From: Clostridia bacterium
GTDB lineage: Bacteria > Bacillota > Clostridia > Christensenellales > Borkfalkiaceae
Direction of reading: 5' to 3'
NCBI GenBank assembly: GCA_017415505.1
Contig: JAFQGG010000012.1
Location: 1 to 33,684 of the forward strand
DNA length: 33,684 nucleotides
Both the position numbers and the translations under genes were made by a program. Positions 25,679 through 32,448 of this stretch are shown in pieces (the first letter of the stretch is position 1; each line of letters begins with the position of its first letter). The notes beneath the pieces were generated by a model. That model saw only the letters and a program-made list of their open reading frames with translations, searched no databases and was not told the DNA's origin.

Positions 25679-25693
25679 AAAATCCGATTATGA
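25665..25693 (-). promoter_or_regulatory. Candidate sigma-E promoter for spoIVA
   Basis: On the minus strand TCATAAT (25693-25687), 14 bases, CATATAGT (25672-25665). This is close to the B. subtilis sigma-E pattern (KMATATT, 14-15 bases, CATACAHT), with about three mismatches. The -10 sits at the edge of the upstream terminator hairpin, so transcripts starting here would contain only its second half and should escape it. Confidence 0.45.
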
Positions 25694-25699
25694 ATATTT

Positions 25700-26530
25700 T
25701 TAGCTTTTTGGAAGCTTTTCACGCGTCGCCATACGTGCCGAAGCCTCTTCGACGGCTACGAAATCTTTATCCGAGGAAAAATCGCGCGGTTCGTCGTATT
25801 CGCCGCCCAATGCCTCGATCGCGTATTTGAGTTCTTGGAATTCCACGAACCCGATACTTCTATCCTCGATTTTCGCCATGAGATAGGGCAACGCGCGTTC
25901 GTCGCCGTACGAGGCGAGATATCCCGCCCGACGGGGCGTTTCTTCGCCCGAACGGAACGCGGTAAGCAAAATCTCGAATACTTTTTCGTCGCGCGCCTTG
26001 ACGCGGGAGAGAATTTCCAGCATAGCCTCGCGCGCGATCCCTTTTTCGTAGAGCGCAATCACGCGTTCTTTGAGTTCGTCCGCGTGCAAACGGATAATGT
26101 CCACCACGTCGCTACGCACGTCCTCGTCCGCCCTGTTTTCCGTGAGGATCGCAAAATACTCCTCATACGCGCGCGCGTCGTCGCCTATTAAATTGATCGC
26201 GTAAGAAACCGCGGCGGTATCCTCGTCGGACAAAAGTGGCAACAGCGTTTCCACCGCCCCACGATTTTCTATCTCCGCGCAAAGAAATTCGGGCGCGGGA
26301 ACGCCCTCGCGCAAGTGTGCGCGCAGGCAATCGGCAAGCTCCGTATCGCTCATTTTTGCGTAGTACTCTTTCGGCGTACACTTCACTTTGGAAACGTAAG
26401 TATCGCCGAATTTTTTATAGAGTTTGGGGATAATATCTTCCCATTGTTTCTCGGTGTATTTATTTTTATTGTCTTCCATGAACTTCGTCAACTTCTCGTC
26501 GAACACTCCGTCGAAATCAATCAATTTCAT
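25700..26530 (-). CDS. HEAT-like helical repeat protein (276 aa)
   Basis: ATG at 26530 overlaps the end of the TPR gene by 14 bases; GAGG lies nine bases upstream. After an acidic/basic N-terminus ('FDEKLTKFMEDNKNKYTEKQWEDIIPKLYKKFG') the protein shows repeated helical pairs ('VETLLPLLSDEDTAAVSYAINLIG', 'AYEEYFAILTENRADEDVRSDVVDIIRL', 'AREAMLEILSRVKARDEKVFEILLTAFRS', 'RALPYLMAKIEDRS'), typical of HEAT/armadillo-like scaffolds. No catalytic motif. Probably cytoplasmic and partner-binding; tight overlap suggests that it works with, or is co-produced with, the TPR protein. Function unknown. Confidence 0.85.
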   Translation of the reverse strand: MKLIDFDGVFDEKLTKFMEDNKNKYTEKQWEDIIPKLYKKFGDTYVSKVKCTPKEYYAKMSDTELADCLRAHLREGVPAPEFLCAEIENRGAVETLLPLLSDEDTAAVSYAINLIGDDARAYEEYFAILTENRADEDVRSDVVDIIRLHADELKERVIALYEKGIAREAMLEILSRVKARDEKVFEILLTAFRSGEETPRRAGYLASYGDERALPYLMAKIEDRSIGFVEFQELKYAIEALGGEYDEPRDFSSDKDFVAVEEASARMATREKLPKS

Positions 26531-28238
26531 TGGTATTTTCCTCTTTTTGCGTATTTTCCTGCGTTGCGTATTGCAAAATCTCCCTTACGCGATCGGGTAC
26601 GGCGTCGAACGCGGGCGCAATCGTATCCAAATCCCCGCGCAACTCTTTGAGTCCCGCAACGAAGAAGATCGCGCAAGCGCAATCGTCCGAGCTTACTACG
26701 GTATCCAACGCCCCCGCGCGCTCCAATCGACGGTACAGTCTTTCCGTCGCGCGCTTGATTTTCCCGCCGTGTTCGTCGCTAATCACCGCAAACTTCGACG
26801 AAATTTTCGCGTACGCTTCCAAGAACTTTTTCTTGCGTTTTCTGCCCAGCGTAACGGGCAATACGGGCACGCGACGGTAGATATGGCAAAGCACGACGCC
26901 GAACTCGTTTTCCTCGTTCCGTTCGAACAGCAAACGGAGCGTTTCTATTTTCAAAATATCAAGCACTTCGGGATCAAGCAACACCTCGCGCAAGAAATCG
27001 TCCGCGCGAACGTGTTCCGCCGTCAACAGGGCAAGGTATTGCAAGTCGTGATCCCCGCCGTCCATTTCGTCGAAGCACCAACGGAAATACCCGTCGTGCC
27101 AAGCGAGCAAACCGAAGAGCGGTGCTTCCTCGTCCGAACATTCCTTGATCGCCATAAGCGTTTTGCAACGGTGTTCCCGTTCCTTTTGCGGTACGTGGTA
27201 AAAATACGAGGGTTCTTCGGGCAATACGGCGTCCTCGCCCTCTTCGACCGCGAGGTTATATTCCCGAATTTGTTTGAGGTAGTATTTCCCCACTTCCGCG
27301 TCGGGATATACCGTACAAAGGGTATCGAACGCGCGTTCCGATTCCTTATACATACCGCACTTGAACGCCGCAACCGCTTTGAAATACAACATTCTGCCGT
27401 CGAAGGGCAGTTTCTCTTCCAAACGGCAAAATTTTTCGTACGCCTGTTTGTGCAGTCCGTTTTCGCAACAAACGGTAGCCACCTTGTACAAATCGTCGGT
27501 GTTTTCCTGTTCCTCGCTATACAATCGGAGCGCCAACGCGCGCGCCTCGTCCGTTTTATCGAGTTCAAGATATACCGCGGCAAGCGTGGCGAGCGTGCGA
27601 ATATCGTTGGGTTCTTCTTGCAAAAGCTCCAAGCAAACCTCTTCCGCTTTTTCCGCCTCGCCCGAAAGCAGGAGCGCAACCGCTTGCATTTCCCGCGCCG
27701 TCGCGTAGTCCTTCGACCCTTTTTCCACCACGCTCAATATTTGCACGGCGCGCTTGCAATCGCCCGTTTTTAAGGCGCGAGAACCCGCGTCCACTTCCTT
27801 GGAATAATCGGCAAGGCGCGGAGGATACACGAACCGAAAACCGTTTTTTTTGTCCTTGGAAAACGCTTGCGCGATTTCCATTTTCGTTTCGGGGGAAAGG
27901 CTGGCGTCCGCGTCGATTAGTTTATTATAATAATAAGCGGATTGCGTTTCGTTGCCCAAGCCCAAATAGTTGACGGCAAGTCCCTCGTACACGTCTGGCA
28001 GGTCCTCTTCCTCGGCGATATCGAGGAATCGATACCACCAATTTAGCGCGGACGAATGTAAACCCATACTCTCGTAAATATCCGAAAGGCGGGCGAACAC
28101 GTCGCCGTCCCCGCCGTACAGTTCAAGTTCCTTGTACGCAAGACGAAGCGAGGGAAGTACCTTTCCCTCGTTGTAGTATTTGTCCGCTTGCGAGGCTAAC
28201 CTCGAACGGCTAAAATCGATTTTTTTAACCTTTTTCAT
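26517..28238 (-). CDS. TPR-repeat protein (573 aa)
   Basis: Start chosen at ATG 28238 (MKKVKKIDFSRSRLASQADKYYNEGK), which overlaps the hslO stop as ATGA; the longer ORF extends 70 codons into hslO without family-like sequence. From about residue 15 to 370 it carries repeated TPR-type helix pairs ('DVFARLSDIYESMGLHSSALNWWYRFLDIA', 'DVYEGLAVNYLGLGNETQSAYYYNKLI', 'RTLATLAAVYLELDKTDEARALALRLY', 'LYKVATVCCENGLHKQAYEKFCRLEE', 'MLYFKAVAAFKCGMYKESERAFDTL'). The remainder is helical and unassigned. Such proteins mediate protein-protein contacts. Co-translation with Hsp33 suggests a proteostasis or stress role, but this is inference. Confidence 0.85.
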   Translation of the reverse strand: MKKVKKIDFSRSRLASQADKYYNEGKVLPSLRLAYKELELYGGDGDVFARLSDIYESMGLHSSALNWWYRFLDIAEEEDLPDVYEGLAVNYLGLGNETQSAYYYNKLIDADASLSPETKMEIAQAFSKDKKNGFRFVYPPRLADYSKEVDAGSRALKTGDCKRAVQILSVVEKGSKDYATAREMQAVALLLSGEAEKAEEVCLELLQEEPNDIRTLATLAAVYLELDKTDEARALALRLYSEEQENTDDLYKVATVCCENGLHKQAYEKFCRLEEKLPFDGRMLYFKAVAAFKCGMYKESERAFDTLCTVYPDAEVGKYYLKQIREYNLAVEEGEDAVLPEEPSYFYHVPQKEREHRCKTLMAIKECSDEEAPLFGLLAWHDGYFRWCFDEMDGGDHDLQYLALLTAEHVRADDFLREVLLDPEVLDILKIETLRLLFERNEENEFGVVLCHIYRRVPVLPVTLGRKRKKKFLEAYAKISSKFAVISDEHGGKIKRATERLYRRLERAGALDTVVSSDDCACAIFFVAGLKELRGDLDTIAPAFDAVPDRVREILQYATQENTQKEENTNEID

Positions 28239-29092
28239 ACTTCGTCCGTTCCGTCGTTTTGCGGGAATATTCTGTCCGCGTCCTCTTGTGTGAATTGATA
28301 ATCGGTATTGCAATAATGACAATGAATACGCACCGCGCCGTCCTCTTTGATAATTTGCTCCATTTGCGCTTTTCCAAGCGAAACGAGCACGCGGGTGAGG
28401 TATTGGCGGGAGCAGTTGCATTGATACTTCGCGTTTCTCTCTTCCCAAACGGCGTAATCGGGGGAAAGGGACTCCGCCGCGCGACGCGCGCCCTTTTCTT
28501 GCGCAAGGGTCAACAGCGCGTCCAAATCGGTATCGCGTGTTTTTTGCAAGGCTTCCGCGTTTGCAAACGGCAACGGTTGCAATACGGCTACGCCCGCGAA
28601 AACGAGTCTGCCGTATTCGTCGAAGCGCACCGCCGTTTTTACGCGCGTGGGCAACTGTTCGCTAATTCGGTAATACTCCTCGAACGCCTCGTCCACCCCA
28701 CCCTTTTCGGGGAACGCGCAAGTCCCCACGAACGGACGGCTGTATCCGTCGTCGCGAATAATCGTAAGCGAACCGTTTTTGCCGAATACTTCTTCCTCAC
28801 TCCCGCACGCGCCCACTTCGTCGATATACCCGCGAATATGCAACGCGCGATTGCCCGAAACGGCAATCTCTTTCGCGTTCCCGTCCGTCTTTACGGAAAG
28901 GGAAATCTCCCCCGTTTCCTCTTTCAAGCACGCGCTCATGAAAGTCATTGCCGAAAGCGTTTTCCCGAAAACGAGGGTGGCAGGTACGGAAAGAAGGTGC
29001 ATTTTTTGCCCGTCCGCCACGATAGGGGTCGTGTCGGCGACTGTCAGCGATACCTGCCCGTCGAATACGAGCGTACGAAAAAGATTGTTCAT
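28235..29092 (-). CDS. hslO: Redox-regulated chaperone Hsp33
   Basis: Start chosen at ATG 29092 (MNNLFRTLVFDGQVSLTVADTT) with AAGGAG seven bases upstream, inside the end of the methyltransferase gene. The product is 285 aa (B. subtilis HslO is about 290). The C-terminal zinc centre is complete: Cys225-x-Cys227 ('YQCNCS') and Cys258-x-x-Cys261 ('IHCHYC'). Other family features are 'GYIDEVGACGSEEEVFGKNGSLTIIRDDG' and 'YYRISEQLPTRVKTAV'. Hsp33 holds unfolding proteins in the cytoplasm when oxidation removes zinc and forms disulfides. One difference from many relatives is that the N-terminal DGQVSLTVADTT region lacks the usual R-x-x-x-A-x-T-T pattern. Confidence 0.94.
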   Translation of the reverse strand: MNNLFRTLVFDGQVSLTVADTTPIVADGQKMHLLSVPATLVFGKTLSAMTFMSACLKEETGEISLSVKTDGNAKEIAVSGNRALHIRGYIDEVGACGSEEEVFGKNGSLTIIRDDGYSRPFVGTCAFPEKGGVDEAFEEYYRISEQLPTRVKTAVRFDEYGRLVFAGVAVLQPLPFANAEALQKTRDTDLDALLTLAQEKGARRAAESLSPDYAVWEERNAKYQCNCSRQYLTRVLVSLGKAQMEQIIKEDGAVRIHCHYCNTDYQFTQEDADRIFPQNDGTDEV

Positions 29093-29094
29093 AT

Positions 29095-29826
29095 TCACTC
29101 CTTTTTGCAAAGAAAGCAAAGCCGATCGCTTTGTGCTTTATCTTCGCCGAGATGCCCTTCTACCGCGCACACGGTAAAACCGTTTTTGTGTAGCGCAGTA
29201 AGCATCTCTTCTTCCGTATATATATATTGTATATGCGTTTCGTCGCGACGGTCGTACGCACCGTCTTTGCGACGGATAAACAGCGTAACTTCCATAATCG
29301 CCCGTTCTTCTTCCACGCGGTTAAAGGAAAGATAAGTAACTTCGTCGCGATCGTCCGCGCTTACAGTATTTGCAATTTTTTCTTGGAATTTGCGCGGGGA
29401 GCTTATATCGAAAAGGAATACGCCCCCTTTCTTTAACGCGCCCGCTACGTTCTTCAAAGCCTTATCTAAGCTTTGCTTGGGGATATAGTTAAAGCAATCG
29501 TTGATCGCCGTAACGAAATCAAAACGCTTGGGCGGTTTCTTCGCGGATATATCCCCAAGGATATATTCCGCGCGTACGCCCTCTTGTAAGCTTTTGCGGG
29601 AAGCAAAATCGAGCATTTCGGGAGAGATATCCATACCCGTCATGCGATACCCCGCACGGGAGAACGCGCGCGTAAACCAACCGCCCCCGCAACCGACGTC
29701 CAACCCGTCGCGAAGGGAATAGGCGCGTAACTGCCCAATTAAATACTGCGACCAATTTTCATAGCCGCAGTCGTCGTTGAGGTATTCAAACCATTCGGCA
29801 AGACCGGTATACGCCAATTGCTTCAT
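29095..29826 (-). CDS. Class I SAM-dependent methyltransferase (243 aa)
   Basis: ATG at 29826 with GAAGGAG five bases upstream. Rossmann-fold motifs: motif I 'GLDVGCGGGWFTRAF' (41-55), acidic end of strand 2 'MTGMDISPEML', 'YILGDISAKKPPKRFDFVTAINDCFNYIP' (motifs II-III) and 'LKKGGVFLFDIS'. This is the general small-molecule or protein methyltransferase layout (Methyltransf_25/11). The substrate is not evident. It heads the four-gene unit with Hsp33, TPR and HEAT proteins. No clear promoter is seen immediately upstream; the repeat region there contains GATAGATAAAAT stretches that might supply a -10. Confidence 0.9.
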   Translation of the reverse strand: MKQLAYTGLAEWFEYLNDDCGYENWSQYLIGQLRAYSLRDGLDVGCGGGWFTRAFSRAGYRMTGMDISPEMLDFASRKSLQEGVRAEYILGDISAKKPPKRFDFVTAINDCFNYIPKQSLDKALKNVAGALKKGGVFLFDISSPRKFQEKIANTVSADDRDEVTYLSFNRVEEERAIMEVTLFIRRKDGAYDRRDETHIQYIYTEEEMLTALHKNGFTVCAVEGHLGEDKAQSDRLCFLCKKE

Positions 29827-29853
29827 AATTCTCCTTCGTTTCGTTTTTTTTCA

Positions 29854-29868
29854 CCGTCGTTTCGACGG
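29854..29868. repeat. Short hairpin upstream of methyltransferase
   Basis: CCGTCG-TTT-CGACGG, a perfect 6-bp stem with a three-base loop, 28 bases upstream of the methyltransferase start. It has the same style as the other short hairpins of the following repeat region. Confidence 0.6.
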
Positions 29869-29876
29869 CTTGTTTG

Positions 29877-30111
29877 GTAGGCTAAGCCTGCACCTAATTT
29901 TATCTATCACTCCGTTTCGGGTTACTACACCGCCGTTTCGACAGCTTTTTTGCTCTCACAAACCCTTATTTCAAAAACTTAACCATGGGCAGGCTAAGCC
30001 TGCACCTAATTTTATCTATCATTCCGTTTCGGGTTACTACACCGCCGTTTTGACAGCTCGTCTGCTCTCACAAACCCTTTTCTCAAAACTTAACCATGGT
30101 TAAGTTTTGAG
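29877..30111. repeat. Tandem repeats of about 110 bp (copies 1 and 2)
   Basis: Copy 1 begins at 29877 and copy 2 at 29989, a period of 112 bases. Each starts with a GCAGGCTAAGCCTGC-type hairpin (GTAGGC... in copy 1), continues ACCTAATTTTATCTATCA, a CCGTTTCGG mini-hairpin, GGTTACTACACCGCCGTTT, GCTCTCACAAACCC, and ends in ACTTAACCATGG. They differ by scattered substitutions and one-base indels that shift any reading frame, so they are not coding. A diverged third copy follows at 30341. Confidence 0.85.
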
Positions 30112-30112
30112 A
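30081..30112. repeat. 32-bp perfect palindrome
   Basis: Two 16-base arms around 30096/30097, core AACTTAACCATGGTTAAGTT. The core also forms the first bases of the window, and copy 1 of the tandem repeat ends with one arm plus CCATGG. Confidence 0.85.
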
Positions 30113-30139
30113 TTGGGGATAAAATTCACCTTATCGTCG

Positions 30140-30291
30140 TCCTCTGACGAGGATAACGCTCTGCGTATAGCGCAACCTGCGGTTGCTTGACTTGGGGCTC
30201 ATCTTCCGTTCTTCGAACGGGACTGCCGTCGGCGTAAGGGTTTCACCCCTACACCCCACAAGGAACTTCGTCCCTTGACCCATTCTTGGGT
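30140..30291. repeat. Array of short stable hairpins
   Basis: Successive inverted repeats, many with three-base loops: 30140-30153 (TCCTC/GAGGA), 30162-30174 (TGCG/CGCA), 30172-30186 (GCAACC-TGC-GGTTGC), 30206-30220 (CCGTTC-TTC-GAACGG), 30238-30248 (GGGT-TTC-ACCC), 30259-30277 (CAAGGAAC-TTC-GTCCCTTG, one mismatch) and 30278-30291 (ACCCA-TTCT-TGGGT). On the minus strand the loops read GAA or GCA, often closed by C-G, a very stable mini-hairpin type in DNA and RNA. No protein reading frame with a start site is seen. Confidence 0.65.
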
Positions 30292-30314
30292 TTTCCTCAA
30301 AGCCACAAGCCGAG

Positions 30315-30524
30315 CGAAGTAAAACGGAGCAAGACGCGAGGCAGGATAATCCTGCACCTAATTTTATCTATCATTCTTGGTCGGGATATCTTACCGCCGT
30401 TTTGACAACCTTTTTGCTCTCACCAACTTTTATTAAGGGTTGCCACAGCGCGACGATGAAATACGAAGCGGATTCTCCCTGTCTACCAACCAACTTGAAT
30501 AAACCGAAGTAAAACGGTGCAAGA
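30315..30524. repeat. 20-bp dispersed repeat pair
   Basis: CGAAGTAAAACGG-A/T-GCAAGA occurs at 30315-30334 and 30505-30524, differing at one base. Sequence between the copies includes the third tandem-repeat copy. Confidence 0.7.
30341..30435. repeat. Third, diverged copy of the 110-bp repeat
   Basis: Starts with GCAGGATAATCCTGC, in which the C-G pair of the other copies (GCAGGC/GCCTGC) is replaced by A-T on both arms, so pairing is kept. It then follows ACCTAATTTTATCTATCATTC, diverges, and rejoins at ACCGCCGTTTTGACA and TTTGCTCTCAC. Confidence 0.8.
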
Positions 30525-30628
30525 TTCAAGCAAGACAAGGCGAACGAGGCTTTTTCGACGGGAGTTTACTTGGCGTAAATGACCGAGGGTTGCCACAGCG
30601 CGACGAAGAAATACGAAGCGGATTCTCC
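30437..30628. repeat. Pair of 42-bp repeats
   Basis: GGGTTGCCACAGCGCGACGA...GATTCTCC is found at 30437-30478 and 30587-30628 (period 150) with one difference (GATGAA versus GAAGAA). The second copy ends three bases before the stop codon of the membrane-protein gene on the minus strand. Confidence 0.85.
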
Positions 30629-30631
30629 GTT

Positions 30632-31930
30632 TTACTCGTCGCCGAGCATCTTGGGTGGCTTCCTCTTCTTCTTCCTGCCTTTTTTGTCCGTTTCTTCCTG
30701 TAACGCTTTTTCGCGTTCGTCGAATTGACGGTTGTATTCTACGTAACGGATGTCGTTTTTATGCGTTTCCGCGTAATCTTCCGTATCTTGGATAATGTTT
30801 TGCTTGCTTTCCCGCAAACGCTTCAAGTCCTCACGCGTATAAGACGTGGGCAAATCGTAAACCTGCAAAGAGTCGTCGATCGGCTTGATCGGGCGCGCCA
30901 CCAAGCGCGAACGACCGTAGGAAAGGATCGTCTTTTGATATTCGACGGAAGCCGCGCTCTCCCCGCCCGTTGCGGTGGATTGACCGTCCTTGCCGTAGAT
31001 ACCTCTGCCCACGCGCGCGCCTTGGATTTTCGGGTTGATATATTTATCGAATACCCATTGCGCAAAGTCCAACCAAACGAGAAGCGCGTACGAAAGCCCG
31101 AACAAAATCACGAGCACGACCGCGATCGTGGTAAACAGCGTACCGCCGAGCAGGAACAGCACGAACGGAAGCAACGCCAACACCCCGAAGAAAACCGATT
31201 GCGGAAGCGTACCGATCGTCATTAAGAACGCGTTGCGGAGCATGGAGAAGAACTTAAAGGTATAGTTCACGCCAAGCGCGAGCATCCAAAGACTCATAAG
31301 CGCGCCCAAAACGATCAAAGTATAGCTCATGACTTGCGATATGCGCATCCAAACGAGCTGACCTTTGCTCAATTCACCTGCCGCGATCGTGAAGTCGGCA
31401 AGGCTGATAAGCGTTCCGCTCAAAAGTAAAATCGTGCAGAAGAACAACGCCGTTTGCAACGCGTTTTTGTAGTTGAGCTTGATCCCGCGCCAAAAGTCGT
31501 TGGATACGAAAATACCTTCCGTCCATACCATATTACGCACGACGTACATACCGCCCGCAAGACCTACCGAGGCGATAAACGAGCTGATAAGCAATCCGAC
31601 GTACAAGGTAATATTATTATAAAGCGCGAGGCTTTCCGCGAGCCCGTGCTGTCCGGGCGCGGCGGGATAGCCGACCCCGAGGTTTGCGGAAAACGGATAG
31701 AGCAAGCTGTTGCTCTCCCCCATCAAAAGGTATATCGCTACGACGAAAATCATCGGGATAAAGAAAATCAACGTGAGTAAGTTGACTTTTACGATTTTTC
31801 CGAAATTGCCCTTGAAGATATCCCAAAAGAGTTGCCAACGGTTGGTAGGCAACGTGCTTCTTGCGTACTCTTCGCTTCTTTCCTTGCCTTCGAGAAGGCG
31901 AGTGATCAATCCTTTCTTTTGCTGTGCCAT
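30632..31930 (-). CDS. DUF624/YesL-like polytopic membrane protein (432 aa)
   Basis: Start chosen at ATG 31930 (MAQQKKGLITRLLEGKERSEE) with GGAG nine bases upstream; in-frame GTG/ATG codons six codons earlier lack one. Residues about 30-60 ('WDIFKGNFGKIVKVNLLTLIFFIPMIFVV') and 'GMYVVRNMVWTEGIFVSNDFWRGIKLNYKNALQ' resemble DUF624 (YesL) proteins, often found beside sugar ABC systems. About six hydrophobic segments extend to residue 290. The last 140 residues are a hydrophilic, strongly charged tail ending in a KKGRKKKRK stretch. Function is unknown; DUF624 assignment is by motif resemblance only. Confidence 0.82.
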   Translation of the reverse strand: MAQQKKGLITRLLEGKERSEEYARSTLPTNRWQLFWDIFKGNFGKIVKVNLLTLIFFIPMIFVVAIYLLMGESNSLLYPFSANLGVGYPAAPGQHGLAESLALYNNITLYVGLLISSFIASVGLAGGMYVVRNMVWTEGIFVSNDFWRGIKLNYKNALQTALFFCTILLLSGTLISLADFTIAAGELSKGQLVWMRISQVMSYTLIVLGALMSLWMLALGVNYTFKFFSMLRNAFLMTIGTLPQSVFFGVLALLPFVLFLLGGTLFTTIAVVLVILFGLSYALLVWLDFAQWVFDKYINPKIQGARVGRGIYGKDGQSTATGGESAASVEYQKTILSYGRSRLVARPIKPIDDSLQVYDLPTSYTREDLKRLRESKQNIIQDTEDYAETHKNDIRYVEYNRQFDEREKALQEETDKKGRKKKRKPPKMLGDE

Positions 31931-31947
31931 TCTATATTTCTCCATCA

Positions 31948-31961
31948 CGCGCGTACGCGCG
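31948..31961. repeat. CG-rich palindrome upstream of DUF624-like gene
   Basis: CGCGCGTACGCGCG, a perfect 14-bp palindrome in the mRNA leader, 18 bases before the start codon. Confidence 0.6.
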
Positions 31962-32047
31962 CTTTTGCATTACGGTAATATATACCACTTTTTTCCGTCT
32001 TTCAAACGGGAAACGGGATTTTCCCCTCAAAAAACTTTCGCTATTCT

Positions 32048-32076
32048 ATTTTACTACAAATTTACGATTATTTCAA
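32048..32076 (-). promoter_or_regulatory. Promoter of DUF624-like gene
   Basis: On the minus strand TTGAAA (32076-32071), a 17-base spacer and TAAAAT (32053-32048). Confidence 0.7.
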
Positions 32077-32125
32077 GGATTTTTTAGAATTTTTTCAAAT
32101 AAAATTTGCAATAGGCAAAAAATCT

Positions 32126-32154
32126 TTGACATTTCCCGTTTTATATGCTAAAAT
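32126..32154 (+). promoter_or_regulatory. Promoter of the lysine riboswitch-asd unit
   Basis: TTGACA (32126-32131), a 17-base spacer and TAAAAT (32149-32154); predicted start near 32161, just before helix P1 of the riboswitch. Confidence 0.88.
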
Positions 32155-32162
32155 AAAGTAGT

Positions 32163-32335
32163 TAAATAGAGGAGCGGATGAACATTAGTACCCCTTGGCG
32201 TGGCGAAAAGACGGTTTCGCAACGTTCGCGCGAGGGTGAAAGGGTATCGCCGCCGAAGCGCGCGCCCCGTCGTCGAAGCGCTGGGCATACCGGATAATAC
32301 CCGTATGACTGTCACCCACAGTGAAGAGCTATTTA
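32163..32335 (+). ncRNA. Lysine riboswitch (L-box)
   Basis: Helix P1 is formed by TAAATAG (32163-32169) and CTATTTA (32329-32335). Inside, the sequence follows the L-box core: AGAGGAGCGGATGAACATTAGTA (compare AGAGGUGCGAACUUCAAGAGUA of B. subtilis lysC), GTGAAAGGGTATCGCCGCCGAAG (compare UGAAAGGGGAGCGUCGCCGAAG), the CTGGGCATACCGGATAATACCCG helix, and GACTGTCACCCACAGTGAAGAGCT. It binds L-lysine and should reduce asd expression when lysine is plentiful by allowing the downstream terminator to form. Confidence 0.93.
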
Positions 32336-32384
32336 CTTATATCGCCAATTTTCCCCGTTTCCACGGGTTGCGCGAAGCTTTTCC

Positions 32385-32412
32385 GACGGGTATAAACCCG
32401 TCTTTTCTTTTA
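32385..32412 (+). terminator. Riboswitch-controlled terminator
   Basis: GACGGGT-ATAA-ACCCGTC followed by TTTTCTTTTATT, 50 bases after the aptamer. A CCCGT...ACGGG segment at about 32354-32366 could compete with the terminator stem as an antiterminator. Confidence 0.88.
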
Positions 32413-32448
32413 TTCGTCACCAATTTTTTCCATAAAAGGAGTTTTAAT

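Noticed and set aside
26424-27773. 449-codon open frame on the plus strand
   Set aside because: Antisense to the TPR gene, which has clear repeats, a supported start and overlapping partners.
29777-30103. 108-codon open frame across the repeat region
   Set aside because: It begins inside the methyltransferase gene and translates two copies of the same DNA repeat in different frames, so it is not a conserved protein.
30121-30360. Group II intron, ROOL-type large RNA or degraded insertion sequence
   Set aside because: No domain V-like motif, reverse transcriptase, transposase fragment or terminal inverted repeat could be recognised; I cannot assign it to a known RNA family by eye.
29877-30628. 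CRISPR array
   Set aside because: Repeats are about 110 and 42 bp, only two or three copies, with irregular spacing and no cas genes.
30437-30628. Diversity-generating retroelement template/variable repeats
   Set aside because: The repeats differ at only one base, with no adenine-focused variation and no reverse transcriptase gene nearby.
32200-32448. 83-codon N-terminal extension of asd
   Set aside because: It passes through the lysine riboswitch and its terminator; the family N-terminus and a strong ribosome binding site place the start at 32449.
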